Shown here: in pieces, positions 32,683 through 40,768 of the stretch
Position numbering within the stretch: the first letter of the stretch is position 1
Layout of the letters: the number at the start of each line of letters is the position of its first letter
DNA from: CAVVYV01 sp963752585
GTDB taxonomy: Bacteria; Actinomycetota; Thermoleophilia; Solirubrobacterales; 70-9
Length of the DNA: 64,000 nt
Assembly (NCBI GenBank): GCA_963752585.1
Contig: CAVVYV010000004.1
Span: 682,001 to 746,000, forward strand
Reading direction: 5' to 3'
Program-made: the position numbers and the translations under genes
Notes under the pieces: model-generated
The model's input: only the letters and a program-made list of their open reading frames with translations
What the model was told of the DNA's origin: nothing
Database searches by the model: none

Positions 32683-33765
32683 ATGGATCCCGACCGGCTG
32701 CCCCGGCTCCGTGCGGCAGCCCAGCTCCTGCACCGGCCGCACTCGGCGAGCGACCCGGTGGAGGTGGCTCGAGCGGTCGCCGGGATCCAGGCCCAGGACC
32801 CGTTTCCCGCCCGGCTCTCGTTCCGCTCCCGGAGCAGGCGGCTGAAGGCCGCTGACGTCGATCGCGCCCGGACCGAGGAGCGCTCGCTGCTCCGGACCTG
32901 GGTGATGCGGATGACGATTCACATGATCCCGAGCGACGATGCCCACTGGTGGCTGCCGCTGTTCGAGCCCGGAATCGAGAAGTGGTCGCGGCGCCGGCTC
33001 GAGCAGCTCGGAATGCCACCGAGGATCCAGGAGCATGCGCTGGGAGAGGTGGTCCGCATGCTCGAGGAGGAGGGGCCGCTTACCCGGACCGAGGTCGGCA
33101 ACAGGCTCCGCGGGATCGGGATCAGGCTCGACAGCATGACCCGCGGGCACCTGATGGGGCTGGCGGTGAGCTCAGGCAACGCCTGCCTCGGCCCCGACCA
33201 GAACGGATCCAGCTGCCTCGTCCTTCGCCGCGACTGGCTCGGCGGGCGGCGGCGTCGGTTCGACCGCGATGCCGCCCTGGCGGAGCTCGCTCGGCGTTAC
33301 CTTCGCGCCTTTGGCGCCGCCACCGACCGGGACTTCGCCTACTGGTCAGGGCTTCCGCTCCGGGATGTCAGGGCGGGCCTCGAGTCGATCTCGCGCGAGC
33401 TGGAGGAAGTGAACGTCGGCGAGGGGACGATGCTGACCCTGGGCAAGCCCGGGCGCCTCCCCCCGGCCGGACAGTTACGGATGCTCGGCGCCTTCGACAC
33501 CTTCCTGCTCGGGTACAAGGACCGCCGCTTCACCACCGGCGAGGAGCACGGGGAGACCGTTTCTGACGGCGGGGGTGGGATCTATCCGGTGATCCTCCAA
33601 GACGGGGTGGTGATCGGCGGCTGGCGCGCCTCGCGGAGGGGCGGCAGGATCGAGGTCTCGCTCGACCGGAATGCGCTCCCCCGAGGCGCGAGAAAGGCGA
33701 TCGACGCCGAGATCGCGGACATCGAACGGTTCGAGGGCCTGCCGGTGAACGTGGCCTCGGGCTAG
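32683..33765 (+). CDS. HTH_42 winged-helix protein, AlkZ/YcaQ-like DNA glycosylase candidate
   Basis: This 360-residue protein of the HTH_42 (DUF1006) superfamily shows the N-terminal GIQAQDPFPARLSF with Gln36 and Gln38 in a Q-x-Q arrangement. In AlkZ this motif (Q37-Phi-Q39) is catalytic for removal of bulky N7-alkylpurines and unhooking of interstrand crosslinks. RTWVMRMTIHMIPSDDAHWW follows, as in the family. The winged-helix repeats and the C-terminal beta domain (GFDTFLLGYKDR-like, here GAFDTFLLGYKDRR) are present. DNA repair is inferred from fold and motif. Many members are uncharacterised. Confidence 0.78.
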   Translation: MDPDRLPRLRAAAQLLHRPHSASDPVEVARAVAGIQAQDPFPARLSFRSRSRRLKAADVDRARTEERSLLRTWVMRMTIHMIPSDDAHWWLPLFEPGIEKWSRRRLEQLGMPPRIQEHALGEVVRMLEEEGPLTRTEVGNRLRGIGIRLDSMTRGHLMGLAVSSGNACLGPDQNGSSCLVLRRDWLGGRRRRFDRDAALAELARRYLRAFGAATDRDFAYWSGLPLRDVRAGLESISRELEEVNVGEGTMLTLGKPGRLPPAGQLRMLGAFDTFLLGYKDRRFTTGEEHGETVSDGGGGIYPVILQDGVVIGGWRASRRGGRIEVSLDRNALPRGARKAIDAEIADIERFEGLPVNVASG

Positions 33766-33785
33766 CCGGGTACGATCCCGCGCCC

Positions 33786-34310
33786 ATGAGCGACGAGAAG
33801 CACGAGCTGATCACCGACCAGGCCGGGCGCGAGGCCTCCGGGGCCCACCCGTACGGGCGCTACCTGGAGGAGTTCGAGGTTGGCGCCGTCTACAAGCACT
33901 GGCCGGCGAAGACGGTGACCGAGTCCGACGACCACCTCTTCTGCCTGATCACGATGAACCACCATCCGCTGCACCTGAACGACGTCTACGCCGCCGAGTC
34001 GCAGCAGGGCCAGAACGTCGTCGTCGGGCCGCTGGTCTATTCGCTGGCGCTGGGGATGTCAGTAAGCGACGTCTCCGGAAAGGCGATCGCCAACCTCGCC
34101 ACGGAGGAGCTCAGTCACCCGGCCCCGGTCTTCCACGGCGACACGCTCTACTGCGAGTCCGAGGTGCTCGAGGTGACCCCATCGAAGAGCAAGCCGGACC
34201 GGGGTGTGGTCAGGGTCCATACGCGCGTCTACAAGCAGGACGGCACCTTGGTCGCCGAATTCAAGCGCGCGGTGCTCGTCCCTCGAAAGAATCCAGGCGA
34301 GGAGGAATAG
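33786..34310 (+). CDS. MaoC-family hydratase, candidate mesaconyl-CoA hydratase
   Basis: This 174-residue single-hotdog MaoC protein has the hydratase signature DDHLFCLITMNHHPLHLND with Asp49, Asn58 and His63. YRHWPxKTVTExDDH-type sequence (here YKHWPAKTVTESDDH) and MSVSDVSGKAIANL match, from memory, the MaoC protein encoded beside ccr, meaA and a CitE-like lyase in Streptomyces. That makes hydration of mesaconyl-CoA to methylmalyl-CoA the best guess. Alphaproteobacterial Mch is about twice as long, so this is a distinct short form. It precedes a 68-residue basic protein by 2 bases. Confidence 0.8.
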   Translation: MSDEKHELITDQAGREASGAHPYGRYLEEFEVGAVYKHWPAKTVTESDDHLFCLITMNHHPLHLNDVYAAESQQGQNVVVGPLVYSLALGMSVSDVSGKAIANLATEELSHPAPVFHGDTLYCESEVLEVTPSKSKPDRGVVRVHTRVYKQDGTLVAEFKRAVLVPRKNPGEEE

Positions 34311-34312
34311 CG

Positions 34313-34519
34313 ATGGTCAGTTTCAGGAACGTGCGGAGGATCGCCGACAAGGCGAAGGATCAGGTCGAGAAGCGGGGCGGCTCCGACGCCGCCAAGGAGG
34401 ACGCGGAGGAGCTCAAGGGGATCGCCAAGGGCAAGGGCAGCCTCAAGGACAAGGCGAAGGCCGCAGGCAAGGCGCTCAAGGACCCGGGCGCCAAGGACGT
34501 CGAGAGGACGCCTGAGTAG
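34313..34519 (+). CDS. Small lysine-rich hypothetical protein
   Basis: This 68-residue, highly charged protein is rich in Lys, Ala, Asp and Gly (KAKDQVEKRGGSDAAKEDAEEL). It has no Cys and almost no aromatic residues and resembles CsbD- or Rv0909-like stress or antitoxin-type small proteins only in composition. It starts 2 bases after the MaoC gene and abuts the stop of the convergent gene (TAGCTA), so it is cotranscribed with MaoC. No function is assigned. Confidence 0.6.
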   Translation: MVSFRNVRRIADKAKDQVEKRGGSDAAKEDAEELKGIAKGKGSLKDKAKAAGKALKDPGAKDVERTPE

Positions 34520-35107
34520 CTAGTGGGCCTCGTCCGGCGCGTGGGCCGGAGGGCGTGACTCCTCGGCCAGCGAGGTGATCTCGAGGACGCCGCGGGAGGC
34601 CTCCTCGAGCACCTCGGTCGCCTCCTCGGGCGAGCGCGCGTAGAGCTCGACCAGCAGGTGGACGATGATCCGCTCCTCGTCGTGCTTGTGGAAGCGGACG
34701 TGGGTGAAGAACTCGCGGGTCCCCTGTTCCCCGAACGACCCGTAGGTGAGCGACTCGGCGGCCTCCGGCCCCGAGCAGGTCTCGACCTGATCCTGATCGA
34801 CGGCGACCGTGCACGAGGCGACCCAGGGGGTGCCGGCGACCATCCGCTCCCAGCGATCCTCGACCGGCACCACCTTGTCCTCCTGGACGGTCAGATGCGG
34901 CTGATCGTGGAGGCAGCGCAGGCACTGGACCACCGCGTCGGAGACCTCGTCGAGGCGATCCGCGGGCTCACCGGTCTCGGGGTCGATCCGGAGGATCGCG
35001 TCGTAGTGCAGCTGGACCTCGAGGTCGCGGGCCCAGCACCGATAGCAGCGCAGCCAGGCGCTCTGGTCGCCATTCAGCTCGGGCTCGTTCAGCTCCGGCT
35101 CGGCCAT
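34520..35107 (-). CDS. Hypothetical protein with two CxxC pairs, coupled to the mutase
   Basis: This 195-residue acidic protein contains CYRC (residues about 21-24) and CLRC (about 62-65), plus CTV and CSG further on, which suggests zinc or cluster binding. It begins MAEPELNEPELNGDQ. I do not recognise the family. Its ATG directly abuts the stop of the ethylmalonyl-CoA mutase gene, so it is expressed with it. A role in cofactor handling for the B12 enzyme is conceivable but unsupported. Confidence 0.65.
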   Translation of the reverse strand: MAEPELNEPELNGDQSAWLRCYRCWARDLEVQLHYDAILRIDPETGEPADRLDEVSDAVVQCLRCLHDQPHLTVQEDKVVPVEDRWERMVAGTPWVASCTVAVDQDQVETCSGPEAAESLTYGSFGEQGTREFFTHVRFHKHDEERIIVHLLVELYARSPEEATEVLEEASRGVLEITSLAEESRPPAHAPDEAH

Positions 35108-37114
35108 CTAGGCGGAAGCGGGCTGGGGGGCGCCGACGCCGTCGCGCTCGGCGACGAGATCGGCGATCTCGCCCATGATCCGGTTTAGCTCGAAGTCCTT
35201 CGGGGTGTAGACCCGGGCGACGCCGGCCTCCTTGAGCGGCCCGACGTCGGCTTGGGGGATGATCCCGCCGACGACCACCGGGATCTCGGTGCCCTCGGCC
35301 CGCAGCAGCTCGACGATCCGGGGGACGAGCTCGCGGTGCGAGCCGGAGAGGATCGAGAGGCCAACGACGTCGACGTCCTCCTGGATCGCCGAGTTGGCGA
35401 TCTCCTCGGGAGTCAGCCGGATCCCCTGGTAGACGACCTCCATCCCGACGTCGCGGGCGCGGACGGCGATCTGCTCGGCGCCGTTCGAGTGGCCGTCGAG
35501 GCCGGGCTTCGCGACCAAGATCCGGATCGGGTGTCCGAGCCCGTCAGAGACGCCCTTGACGTGGGCGCGGGCCGCCGCGAGCAGCCCGCCGTCGGAGCCC
35601 TGGGGCGTGCCGGTGACCCCGGTGGGGCCACGGTAATGGCCGAAGGCCTCACGCAGGGTCTCGGCCCACTCGCCGGTGGTGGCGCCTGCCCTCGCCGCCT
35701 GGATCGTCGTCGGCATGATGTTGGCGCTCTCGTCGGTGGCCGCGGCTCGGAGCTCCTCGAGGGCTGTGTCGACGGCGGATTGATCGCGGCCGCCCTTCCA
35801 CTGCTCCAGCGCCTTGACCCGCTCGCGCTCGACCTCCGGGTCGGGGGTGAGGATGCCGCCGTCCTCGCCGGTGGTCATCGGCGAGTCCTCCGTCTCGACG
35901 AATTTGTTTTGGCCGACGACGACGATCTCGCCGCGCTCGATTTTCGCCAGGCGCTCGCGGTTCGACTCGACCAGCTGCGCCTTCATGTACGGGACCGCCT
36001 CGACCGCGCCGCCGTGTTCGGCGACCGTCGCCATCTCGGCGCGGGCCCCGTCGGCAAGCTCGTCGGTCAGCCCGTCCATCACCACCGACCCCTCAAAGAT
36101 GTCGGGGTAGGAGAGCAGGTCGGTTTCGAAGGCAAGGATCTGCTGGATCCGGAGGCTCCACTGCTGGTCCCAGGGCCGAGGGAGGCCGAGGGCCTCGTTC
36201 CAGGCGGGGAGCTGGATTGCCCGCGCCCTGGCGTCCCGGCCCATCGTCACCGCCAGGGCCTCGAGCACGATTCTCGGCACGTTGTTCTCGGGCTGGGACT
36301 CGGTGAGGCCGAGCGAGTTCACCTGGACGCCGTAGCGCATCCGGAGCAGCTTCGGCTCGGTCACCCCGTAGCGATCGCGCCCGATCTCCTCCCAGAGCCG
36401 GGTCATCGCCCGCAGCTTCGCGTGCTCCTCGATGAACCGGACGCCGGCGTTGACGAAGAATGAGATCCGCCCGAAGACCTTGGGGAAGTCCTCCTCGGAG
36501 ACCTGGCCGCGGGCCTTCACCTCGTCGAGGACGGCGATCGCGGTGGAGAGCGCGTAGGCGACCTCCTGCACCGGGGTCGCTCCCGCCTCCTGGAGGTGGT
36601 AGCTGCAGACGTTGATCGGGTTCCACTTCGGGATCTCGTTGACGGTGAAGGCGACGGTGTCGGCGATCAGCCGCATCGAGGGCCCGGGCGGGAAGGCGTA
36701 GGTGCCGCGGGCGAGGAACTCCTTGATGATGTCGTTCTGGGTGGTGCCCGCGAGGGCCGAGCGCTCGACTCCGTTCTCCTCGGCGACGGTGACGTAGAGG
36801 GCGAGCAGCCAGGCGGCGGTCGCGTTGATCGTCATCGAGGTGTTCATCTCGTCCAGCGGGATGCCGTCGAGCAGCTCGCGCATGTCCCTTGTGCTGGTGA
36901 TCGAGACCCCGACCTTGCCGACCTCGCCCCGGGCAAGCTCGTGGTCGGGGTCGTAGCCGGTCTGGGTGGGGAGGTCGAAGGCGATCGAGAGCCCGGTCTG
37001 TCCCTTGGCGAGGTTCTTGCGGTAGAGCTCGTTCGAGCGGCGCGCGTCGGAATGGCCCGCGTAGGTGCGCATCACCCAGGGCTGGTCACGCTCTCCCAGA
37101 CGGTGGTCGCTCAT
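35108..37114 (-). CDS. meaA: Ethylmalonyl-CoA mutase (MeaA/Ecm), B12-dependent
   Basis: This 668-residue mutase rearranges (2R)-ethylmalonyl-CoA to methylsuccinyl-CoA with adenosylcobalamin. The N-terminal block RTYAGHSDARRSNELYRKNL and QTGLSIAFDLPTQTGYDPDHEL, then MNTSMTINATAAWLLALY and PINVCSYHLQEAGATP, fit the MeaA branch rather than methylmalonyl-CoA mutase. The C-terminal B12 domain, fused in one chain as in MeaA, carries the DxHxxG motif (KPGLDGHSNGAEQ), and VVVGGIIPQADV follows. Start ATG 37114 is preferred over 37135 by alignment. No cobalamin riboswitch is seen upstream. It is followed immediately by the CxxC hypothetical gene. Confidence 0.92.
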   Translation of the reverse strand: MSDHRLGERDQPWVMRTYAGHSDARRSNELYRKNLAKGQTGLSIAFDLPTQTGYDPDHELARGEVGKVGVSITSTRDMRELLDGIPLDEMNTSMTINATAAWLLALYVTVAEENGVERSALAGTTQNDIIKEFLARGTYAFPPGPSMRLIADTVAFTVNEIPKWNPINVCSYHLQEAGATPVQEVAYALSTAIAVLDEVKARGQVSEEDFPKVFGRISFFVNAGVRFIEEHAKLRAMTRLWEEIGRDRYGVTEPKLLRMRYGVQVNSLGLTESQPENNVPRIVLEALAVTMGRDARARAIQLPAWNEALGLPRPWDQQWSLRIQQILAFETDLLSYPDIFEGSVVMDGLTDELADGARAEMATVAEHGGAVEAVPYMKAQLVESNRERLAKIERGEIVVVGQNKFVETEDSPMTTGEDGGILTPDPEVERERVKALEQWKGGRDQSAVDTALEELRAAATDESANIMPTTIQAARAGATTGEWAETLREAFGHYRGPTGVTGTPQGSDGGLLAAARAHVKGVSDGLGHPIRILVAKPGLDGHSNGAEQIAVRARDVGMEVVYQGIRLTPEEIANSAIQEDVDVVGLSILSGSHRELVPRIVELLRAEGTEIPVVVGGIIPQADVGPLKEAGVARVYTPKDFELNRIMGEIADLVAERDGVGAPQPASA

Positions 37115-37206
37115 TGACCTAATGGTAAGTGCCACTAACCGCTCTGACCCTGCCGCAGGCGTGTTCTTGCAATCTCGGGCGCACCCGCGAGTAGCCTCAG
37201 CCTCAA

Positions 37207-37911
37207 ATGCGCACCAAGCTCACAGCCCTGATCCTCGCCTGCGCGGCCCTGGCAACCGCCGCGATCGCCCAGGCAGCGCCGATTCCGGTGGCCGTCTACG
37301 CCTTCGCCACCCAGGACGACGTCAACGCCTTCCAGAAGGTCTTCGGCGCCAAGTGCAGCAAGAAGTGGAGCGGAAACCAGGCGCTTGGGATCCTCGTCGG
37401 CGCCGGGACCACCAACTGCATCCTGCGCAGCTCGGTGGTCGCCGACTCCAGCGACGTGACGCCCGACCAGCAGATCGCCGCCACCGCCACCCTCGCCTCG
37501 GGAGGCTCAGCGAAGCAGCAGCGGAAGGCTTTCGTCGGGGTCGGAGTCCGTCAGAGCGAGGAGGCCGGGTACTTCCTCAGGGTGCTGCCGTTCGCGCGCA
37601 AGTGGCAGGTTCTGCGCGACCCGAAGGGCGCGGCCGGCCCCACGCCGATGGCCGCCGGGACCGGGAAGTTCATCCGGATGGGCAAGAAGGCGAACAGCAT
37701 CCAGCTCCAGGCGTTCGACCGCGGCACCACGACCACGGCCCTGGTCGCGGTGGTCAACGGGCGGCCGGTGCTCTCGACCAACGATGGCGCCACGGACCAG
37801 CCCGACGGGCGCCGCACGGTGCTCACCGACGGCGTCAAAGCCGGCGAGGGAGCGGGCGTCTCGGGGGTCTTCGACGACGTCGCGATTCGGGTCCCGAACC
37901 CCTTCGGATAG
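37207..37911 (+). CDS. Secreted hypothetical protein
   Basis: This 234-residue protein has a signal peptide (about 1-24, LILACAALATAAIAQA). The mature part has a single disulfide-capable Cys pair (AKCSKKW and TNCIL) and a beta-rich pattern ending GVSGVFDDVAIRVPNPFG, which recalls laminin-G/concanavalin-like lectin folds. I do not recognise a family. It is divergent from meaA and upstream of clpS, without evidence of coupling. Confidence 0.7.
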   Translation: MRTKLTALILACAALATAAIAQAAPIPVAVYAFATQDDVNAFQKVFGAKCSKKWSGNQALGILVGAGTTNCILRSSVVADSSDVTPDQQIAATATLASGGSAKQQRKAFVGVGVRQSEEAGYFLRVLPFARKWQVLRDPKGAAGPTPMAAGTGKFIRMGKKANSIQLQAFDRGTTTTALVAVVNGRPVLSTNDGATDQPDGRRTVLTDGVKAGEGAGVSGVFDDVAIRVPNPFG

Positions 37912-37984
37912 ACGACGCCGTGTCCGGCGGGGCGGGCCTGATTTCCCGGACAATTGAGCGGGAATCGTCTATCACCAGGAGACC

Positions 37985-38275
37985 ATGTCGACGACGACCG
38001 TTGAGCGACCGCGTTCAGCGGGCCCCGACGAGGCCCTCGGCGGCAACTGGATCGTGATCGTCCTCAACGACGACCACAACACCTTCGACCACGTCGCCAA
38101 CACGCTGGCGAGGGTGGTCCCGGGGATCACCGTCGAGAGCGGCTACGCATTCGCCGACCGGATCCACAACAGCGGCCGGGCAGCCGTCTGGACCGGCCCC
38201 CGTGAGCCCGCCGAGCTCTACTGGGAGCAGCTCAACGAGGCGGGCCTGACCATGGCCCCCCTCGAGCAGCACTAG
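37985..38275 (+). CDS. clpS: ClpS, Clp protease adaptor
   Basis: This 96-residue adaptor delivers N-degron substrates to the ClpAP/ClpCP protease. The core IVIVLNDDHNTFDHVANTLARV matches the ClpS fold and substrate-pocket region. The helix GYAFADRIHNSGRAAVWTG and the C-terminal PAELYWEQLNEAGL complete the domain. AGGAG precedes the ATG. No clpA/clpC gene lies beside it, as is common in actinobacteria. Confidence 0.9.
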   Translation: MSTTTVERPRSAGPDEALGGNWIVIVLNDDHNTFDHVANTLARVVPGITVESGYAFADRIHNSGRAAVWTGPREPAELYWEQLNEAGLTMAPLEQH

Positions 38276-38278
38276 CGT

Positions 38279-39022
38279 CTACTTCTTCGGCCCCTTGTCG
38301 ATCTCGGTGTCCTGGCCGGCCCCCCCGCGGACGCGGTCCCTGCCCGAGCCGCCGACGAGGCGGTCCGGGCCGGGGCCGCCGAGGAGCAGGTCCATGCCGG
38401 CGTCGCCGCCGATGATGTCGGCGCCACCGCTGCCCGCCAGCCGGTCGTCGTCAAGACCCCCATTGAGCAAGTCGGCTCCAGCGCCCCCGATCAGGCGATC
38501 CCCGCCGGCCCGGCCCAGAAGCGAGTCGCGGTCGGCGAGGCCGCGTAGGTCATCGTTGCCGGACCCGCCGTCGAGCTGGTCGCGGAGATTGCCGCCCGTC
38601 GCGGTGTCGTTCCCGAGCCCGCCTAAGAAGAGGTTGAAGGCCGTCGCGCTCCCGATGTAGGTGTCCTCGCCTCCGCTGCCCTGGGCACCCGCCCCGGTCC
38701 CGGTGCCAAAGCCGGGGAATTCGGCGGTCCCGAAACGCGAGTCGATCCCGGAGAAGTTGATCTTGTCGTTGCCGTCGCCCATCACGGCGTCGACCTCGAC
38801 GATCTTCGAGCACTGCACCGGCCCTCCCGCAGGCTGCCGGCGGTTGACCTCGACGGTGCCGGCGGCCGAGCAGGCGACGTTGGCGTGGTCGGCTCCCTTC
38901 CCGCTGGTGATCGTCAGGACCTGGCCGGAGTAGGTGACGCCCACCCTGGCCTCGGCCAGGGCGGGCAGGCCCGCGAGCAGCGCGGCGGCGATCAGGATCG
39001 GTGTGAGGCGGGTGGCGGTCAC
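38279..39022 (-). CDS. Second secreted RTX-like calcium-binding repeat protein
   Basis: This 247-residue protein has a Sec signal peptide (LTPILIAAALLAGLPALAEA) and a non-repeat region with one Cys pair. The C-terminal half is a tandem array of hemolysin-type nonapeptides, such as GGSGNDDLR, GGAGADLLN and GGDAGMDLL, and ends in a charged tail. The GTG at 39022 is chosen because the signal peptide then begins at once; GTG 39061 is an alternative. It resembles the larger protein at 23-25 kb in design. Calcium-dependent folding outside the cell is expected and the biological role is unknown. Confidence 0.85.
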   Translation of the reverse strand: MTATRLTPILIAAALLAGLPALAEARVGVTYSGQVLTITSGKGADHANVACSAAGTVEVNRRQPAGGPVQCSKIVEVDAVMGDGNDKINFSGIDSRFGTAEFPGFGTGTGAGAQGSGGEDTYIGSATAFNLFLGGLGNDTATGGNLRDQLDGGSGNDDLRGLADRDSLLGRAGGDRLIGGAGADLLNGGLDDDRLAGSGGADIIGGDAGMDLLLGGPGPDRLVGGSGRDRVRGGAGQDTEIDKGPKK

Positions 39023-39082
39023 GTTTCCCGGCAAGTTCGCGCCGGAGTAGTCCCAGAACACCGAATAGGGGTGGAAGTCGCT

Positions 39083-39394
39083 CTACTCGCCGGCGATCAG
39101 GGCGTGCCAGACGGGCAAGATCGGCTTGTTGTAGAGGTTGATCGCCGACTCGCGGATCGACGACACCTCGTCCGAGTACCAGTAGCGCTCGAAGTCCGCC
39201 CGGTCGGTCCAGATCGAGGCCTGGCGGAAGTGGAGCGGATCATCGGCGTCGCGGGTGAGCGACCAGGACTTGGCGCCGAAAGCCATCGCCCGGGAGGCCG
39301 CCGGCTCCCAGATCTCATACCAGCGCTCGGCCCGGAACGGGTTCACGTGCCAGTCGATGAAGCAGACCTCGAGCGAGCCGTTGCCGTTGGCCAT
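39083..39394 (-). CDS. Small dimeric alpha-beta-barrel-like protein
   Basis: This 103-residue protein (EVCFIDWHVNPFRAERWYEIWEPAA, split by design) has repeated Trp/His and a pattern compatible with the ferredoxin-like dimeric barrel of antibiotic-biosynthesis-monooxygenase or EthD proteins, for example DPLHFRQASIWTDRADFERYWYS. The family is not certain. It lies 32 bases downstream of ccr on the same strand and is probably cotranscribed. Confidence 0.6.
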   Translation of the reverse strand: MANGNGSLEVCFIDWHVNPFRAERWYEIWEPAASRAMAFGAKSWSLTRDADDPLHFRQASIWTDRADFERYWYSDEVSSIRESAINLYNKPILPVWHALIAGE

Positions 39395-39426
39395 CTACGC
39401 GCCCACCATCAATCTACGGTGGGCGC

Positions 39427-40683
39427 TCACGCGCCCACCTCGGCCCGGATCGCGCCGGGCCCCTCCTCGGTCTTGCCCTCGTCCTCGGTGCCGGCGCCGA
39501 CCAGGATCGAGATCTTGCCGAGATGCTTGTTCTCGTGGAGGAGCTGGTGTGCCTCGGCGACCCCGTCGAACCCCATCACCTGCCAGAGGACTGGACGGAT
39601 CTTGCTCTCCGCCATCAGCTGGTTCGCCCGCATGCACTCGTAGGCGTTGGCGAAGTGCGAGCCGATGATCTGCTTCTGGCGCATCCACAGGTAGCGGACG
39701 TCGAAGTCGAGCGTGTAGCCCGAGGTCGCGCCGCAGATCACGACCTTGCCGAACGGCTTGACGACGAACACCGAGGTCGGGAAAGTCGCCTGGCCGACGT
39801 GCTCGAAGACGATGTCGGGGGCGTCGCCGAGGATCTCCTTCACCCGCTTCGCGAACCCGCGCGACTCCTTGAAACGTGCCTTCTCCTCGTCGGGCGACTC
39901 GCCGCCCTTTCGCATCATTCCGGCGAACTCGTTTCGGTTGATGTAGCCGACGGCGCCGAGGCGCTTCACCAGCTCGCCCTTCTCCTCGGAGGAGACGACC
40001 CCGACCGCGTTCGCCCCGGCGGCGGCGCAGAGCTGGGTGGCGAAGACGCCGAGGCCGCCGGCCGCGCCCCAGATCAGGACGTTGTGGCCGGTCTGCAGCT
40101 TGCACTGGTCGATCAGCATCCGGTAGGCGGTGAAGTAGGTGAGCCCGTAGGCCGAGGACTCGGCCCAGGAGAGATTCTGGGGGCGGGGGAGGAGCTGCTG
40201 GGCCTGGACCTTGGTGAACTGGGCGAAGGAGCCCCAGGTCGTCTCGTAGCCCCAGATCATCTGGCTCGGGGCCGCCAGGGGGTCGAGCCCGTGGACCTCG
40301 ACGTCCTCGTAGGAGGCCTGGTTGCAGTGGACAACGACCTCGTCGCCGGGCTTCCACCTGGTGACGCCCTCGCCGACCTTCCAGACGATCCCGGAGGCAT
40401 CGGAGCCGCCGATGTGGTGGCCGTACTCCTCGTGGTCCCCGTATCCGAACACCGAGACCGGCTTGCCGAGCGCTGCCCAGACGTTGTTGAAGTTGACGCC
40501 GGCCGCCATCACCCGGACGATCACCTCGAACGCGCCGGGCTCGGGGACCTCGATCTCCTCGACCTGGAAGGCGTCCTTCGGCTCGCCCTCCCGCTCGGGG
40601 CGGATCACCCAGGCGGCCATCTTCTCCGGGAGCGTCCCCGGCTCCACCTCAAGCTTCGAGACGTCGGCGATCTCTACGGCCAC
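39427..40683 (-). CDS. ccr: Crotonyl-CoA carboxylase/reductase
   Basis: The enzyme reductively carboxylates crotonyl-CoA to (2S)-ethylmalonyl-CoA with NADPH and CO2, the defining step of the EMC pathway. This 418-residue MDR protein opens with LPEKMAAWVIRPEREGEPKDAFQ, as in known Ccr. VMAAGVNFNNVWAALG (62-73) contains the Asn, IWGYET has Tyr146-Glu147 and GSHFANAYE has His343, the positions I recall as CO2-binding in Kitasatospora Ccr. The NADPH site is IWGAAGGLGVFA (204-215). There are no zinc ligands, which separates it from alcohol dehydrogenases. The GTG at 40683 has AGGAG upstream. It heads a short operon with the barrel protein. Confidence 0.93.
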   Translation of the reverse strand: MAVEIADVSKLEVEPGTLPEKMAAWVIRPEREGEPKDAFQVEEIEVPEPGAFEVIVRVMAAGVNFNNVWAALGKPVSVFGYGDHEEYGHHIGGSDASGIVWKVGEGVTRWKPGDEVVVHCNQASYEDVEVHGLDPLAAPSQMIWGYETTWGSFAQFTKVQAQQLLPRPQNLSWAESSAYGLTYFTAYRMLIDQCKLQTGHNVLIWGAAGGLGVFATQLCAAAGANAVGVVSSEEKGELVKRLGAVGYINRNEFAGMMRKGGESPDEEKARFKESRGFAKRVKEILGDAPDIVFEHVGQATFPTSVFVVKPFGKVVICGATSGYTLDFDVRYLWMRQKQIIGSHFANAYECMRANQLMAESKIRPVLWQVMGFDGVAEAHQLLHENKHLGKISILVGAGTEDEGKTEEGPGAIRAEVGA

Positions 40684-40768
40684 TTCGACTCCTGGGTTCG
40701 GATGGTCTCGGACGCCGTGATCGTAGTCAGGTTTGCGTCCGGGGGCGCGACTAGCGTCGTAAGTTCCT

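Noticed and set aside
35108..37114. Reading the mutase as methylmalonyl-CoA mutase
   Set aside because: A single chain of 668 residues with fused B12 domain and the RTYAGHSDARRSNELYR block fits MeaA/Ecm rather than the two-subunit or 720-residue methylmalonyl-CoA mutases.
39427..40683. Reading the MDR protein as an ordinary zinc alcohol dehydrogenase or quinone reductase
   Set aside because: It has no zinc ligands, and its N-terminal and VNFNNVWAALG, WGYET and GSHFAN segments match crotonyl-CoA carboxylase/reductase.
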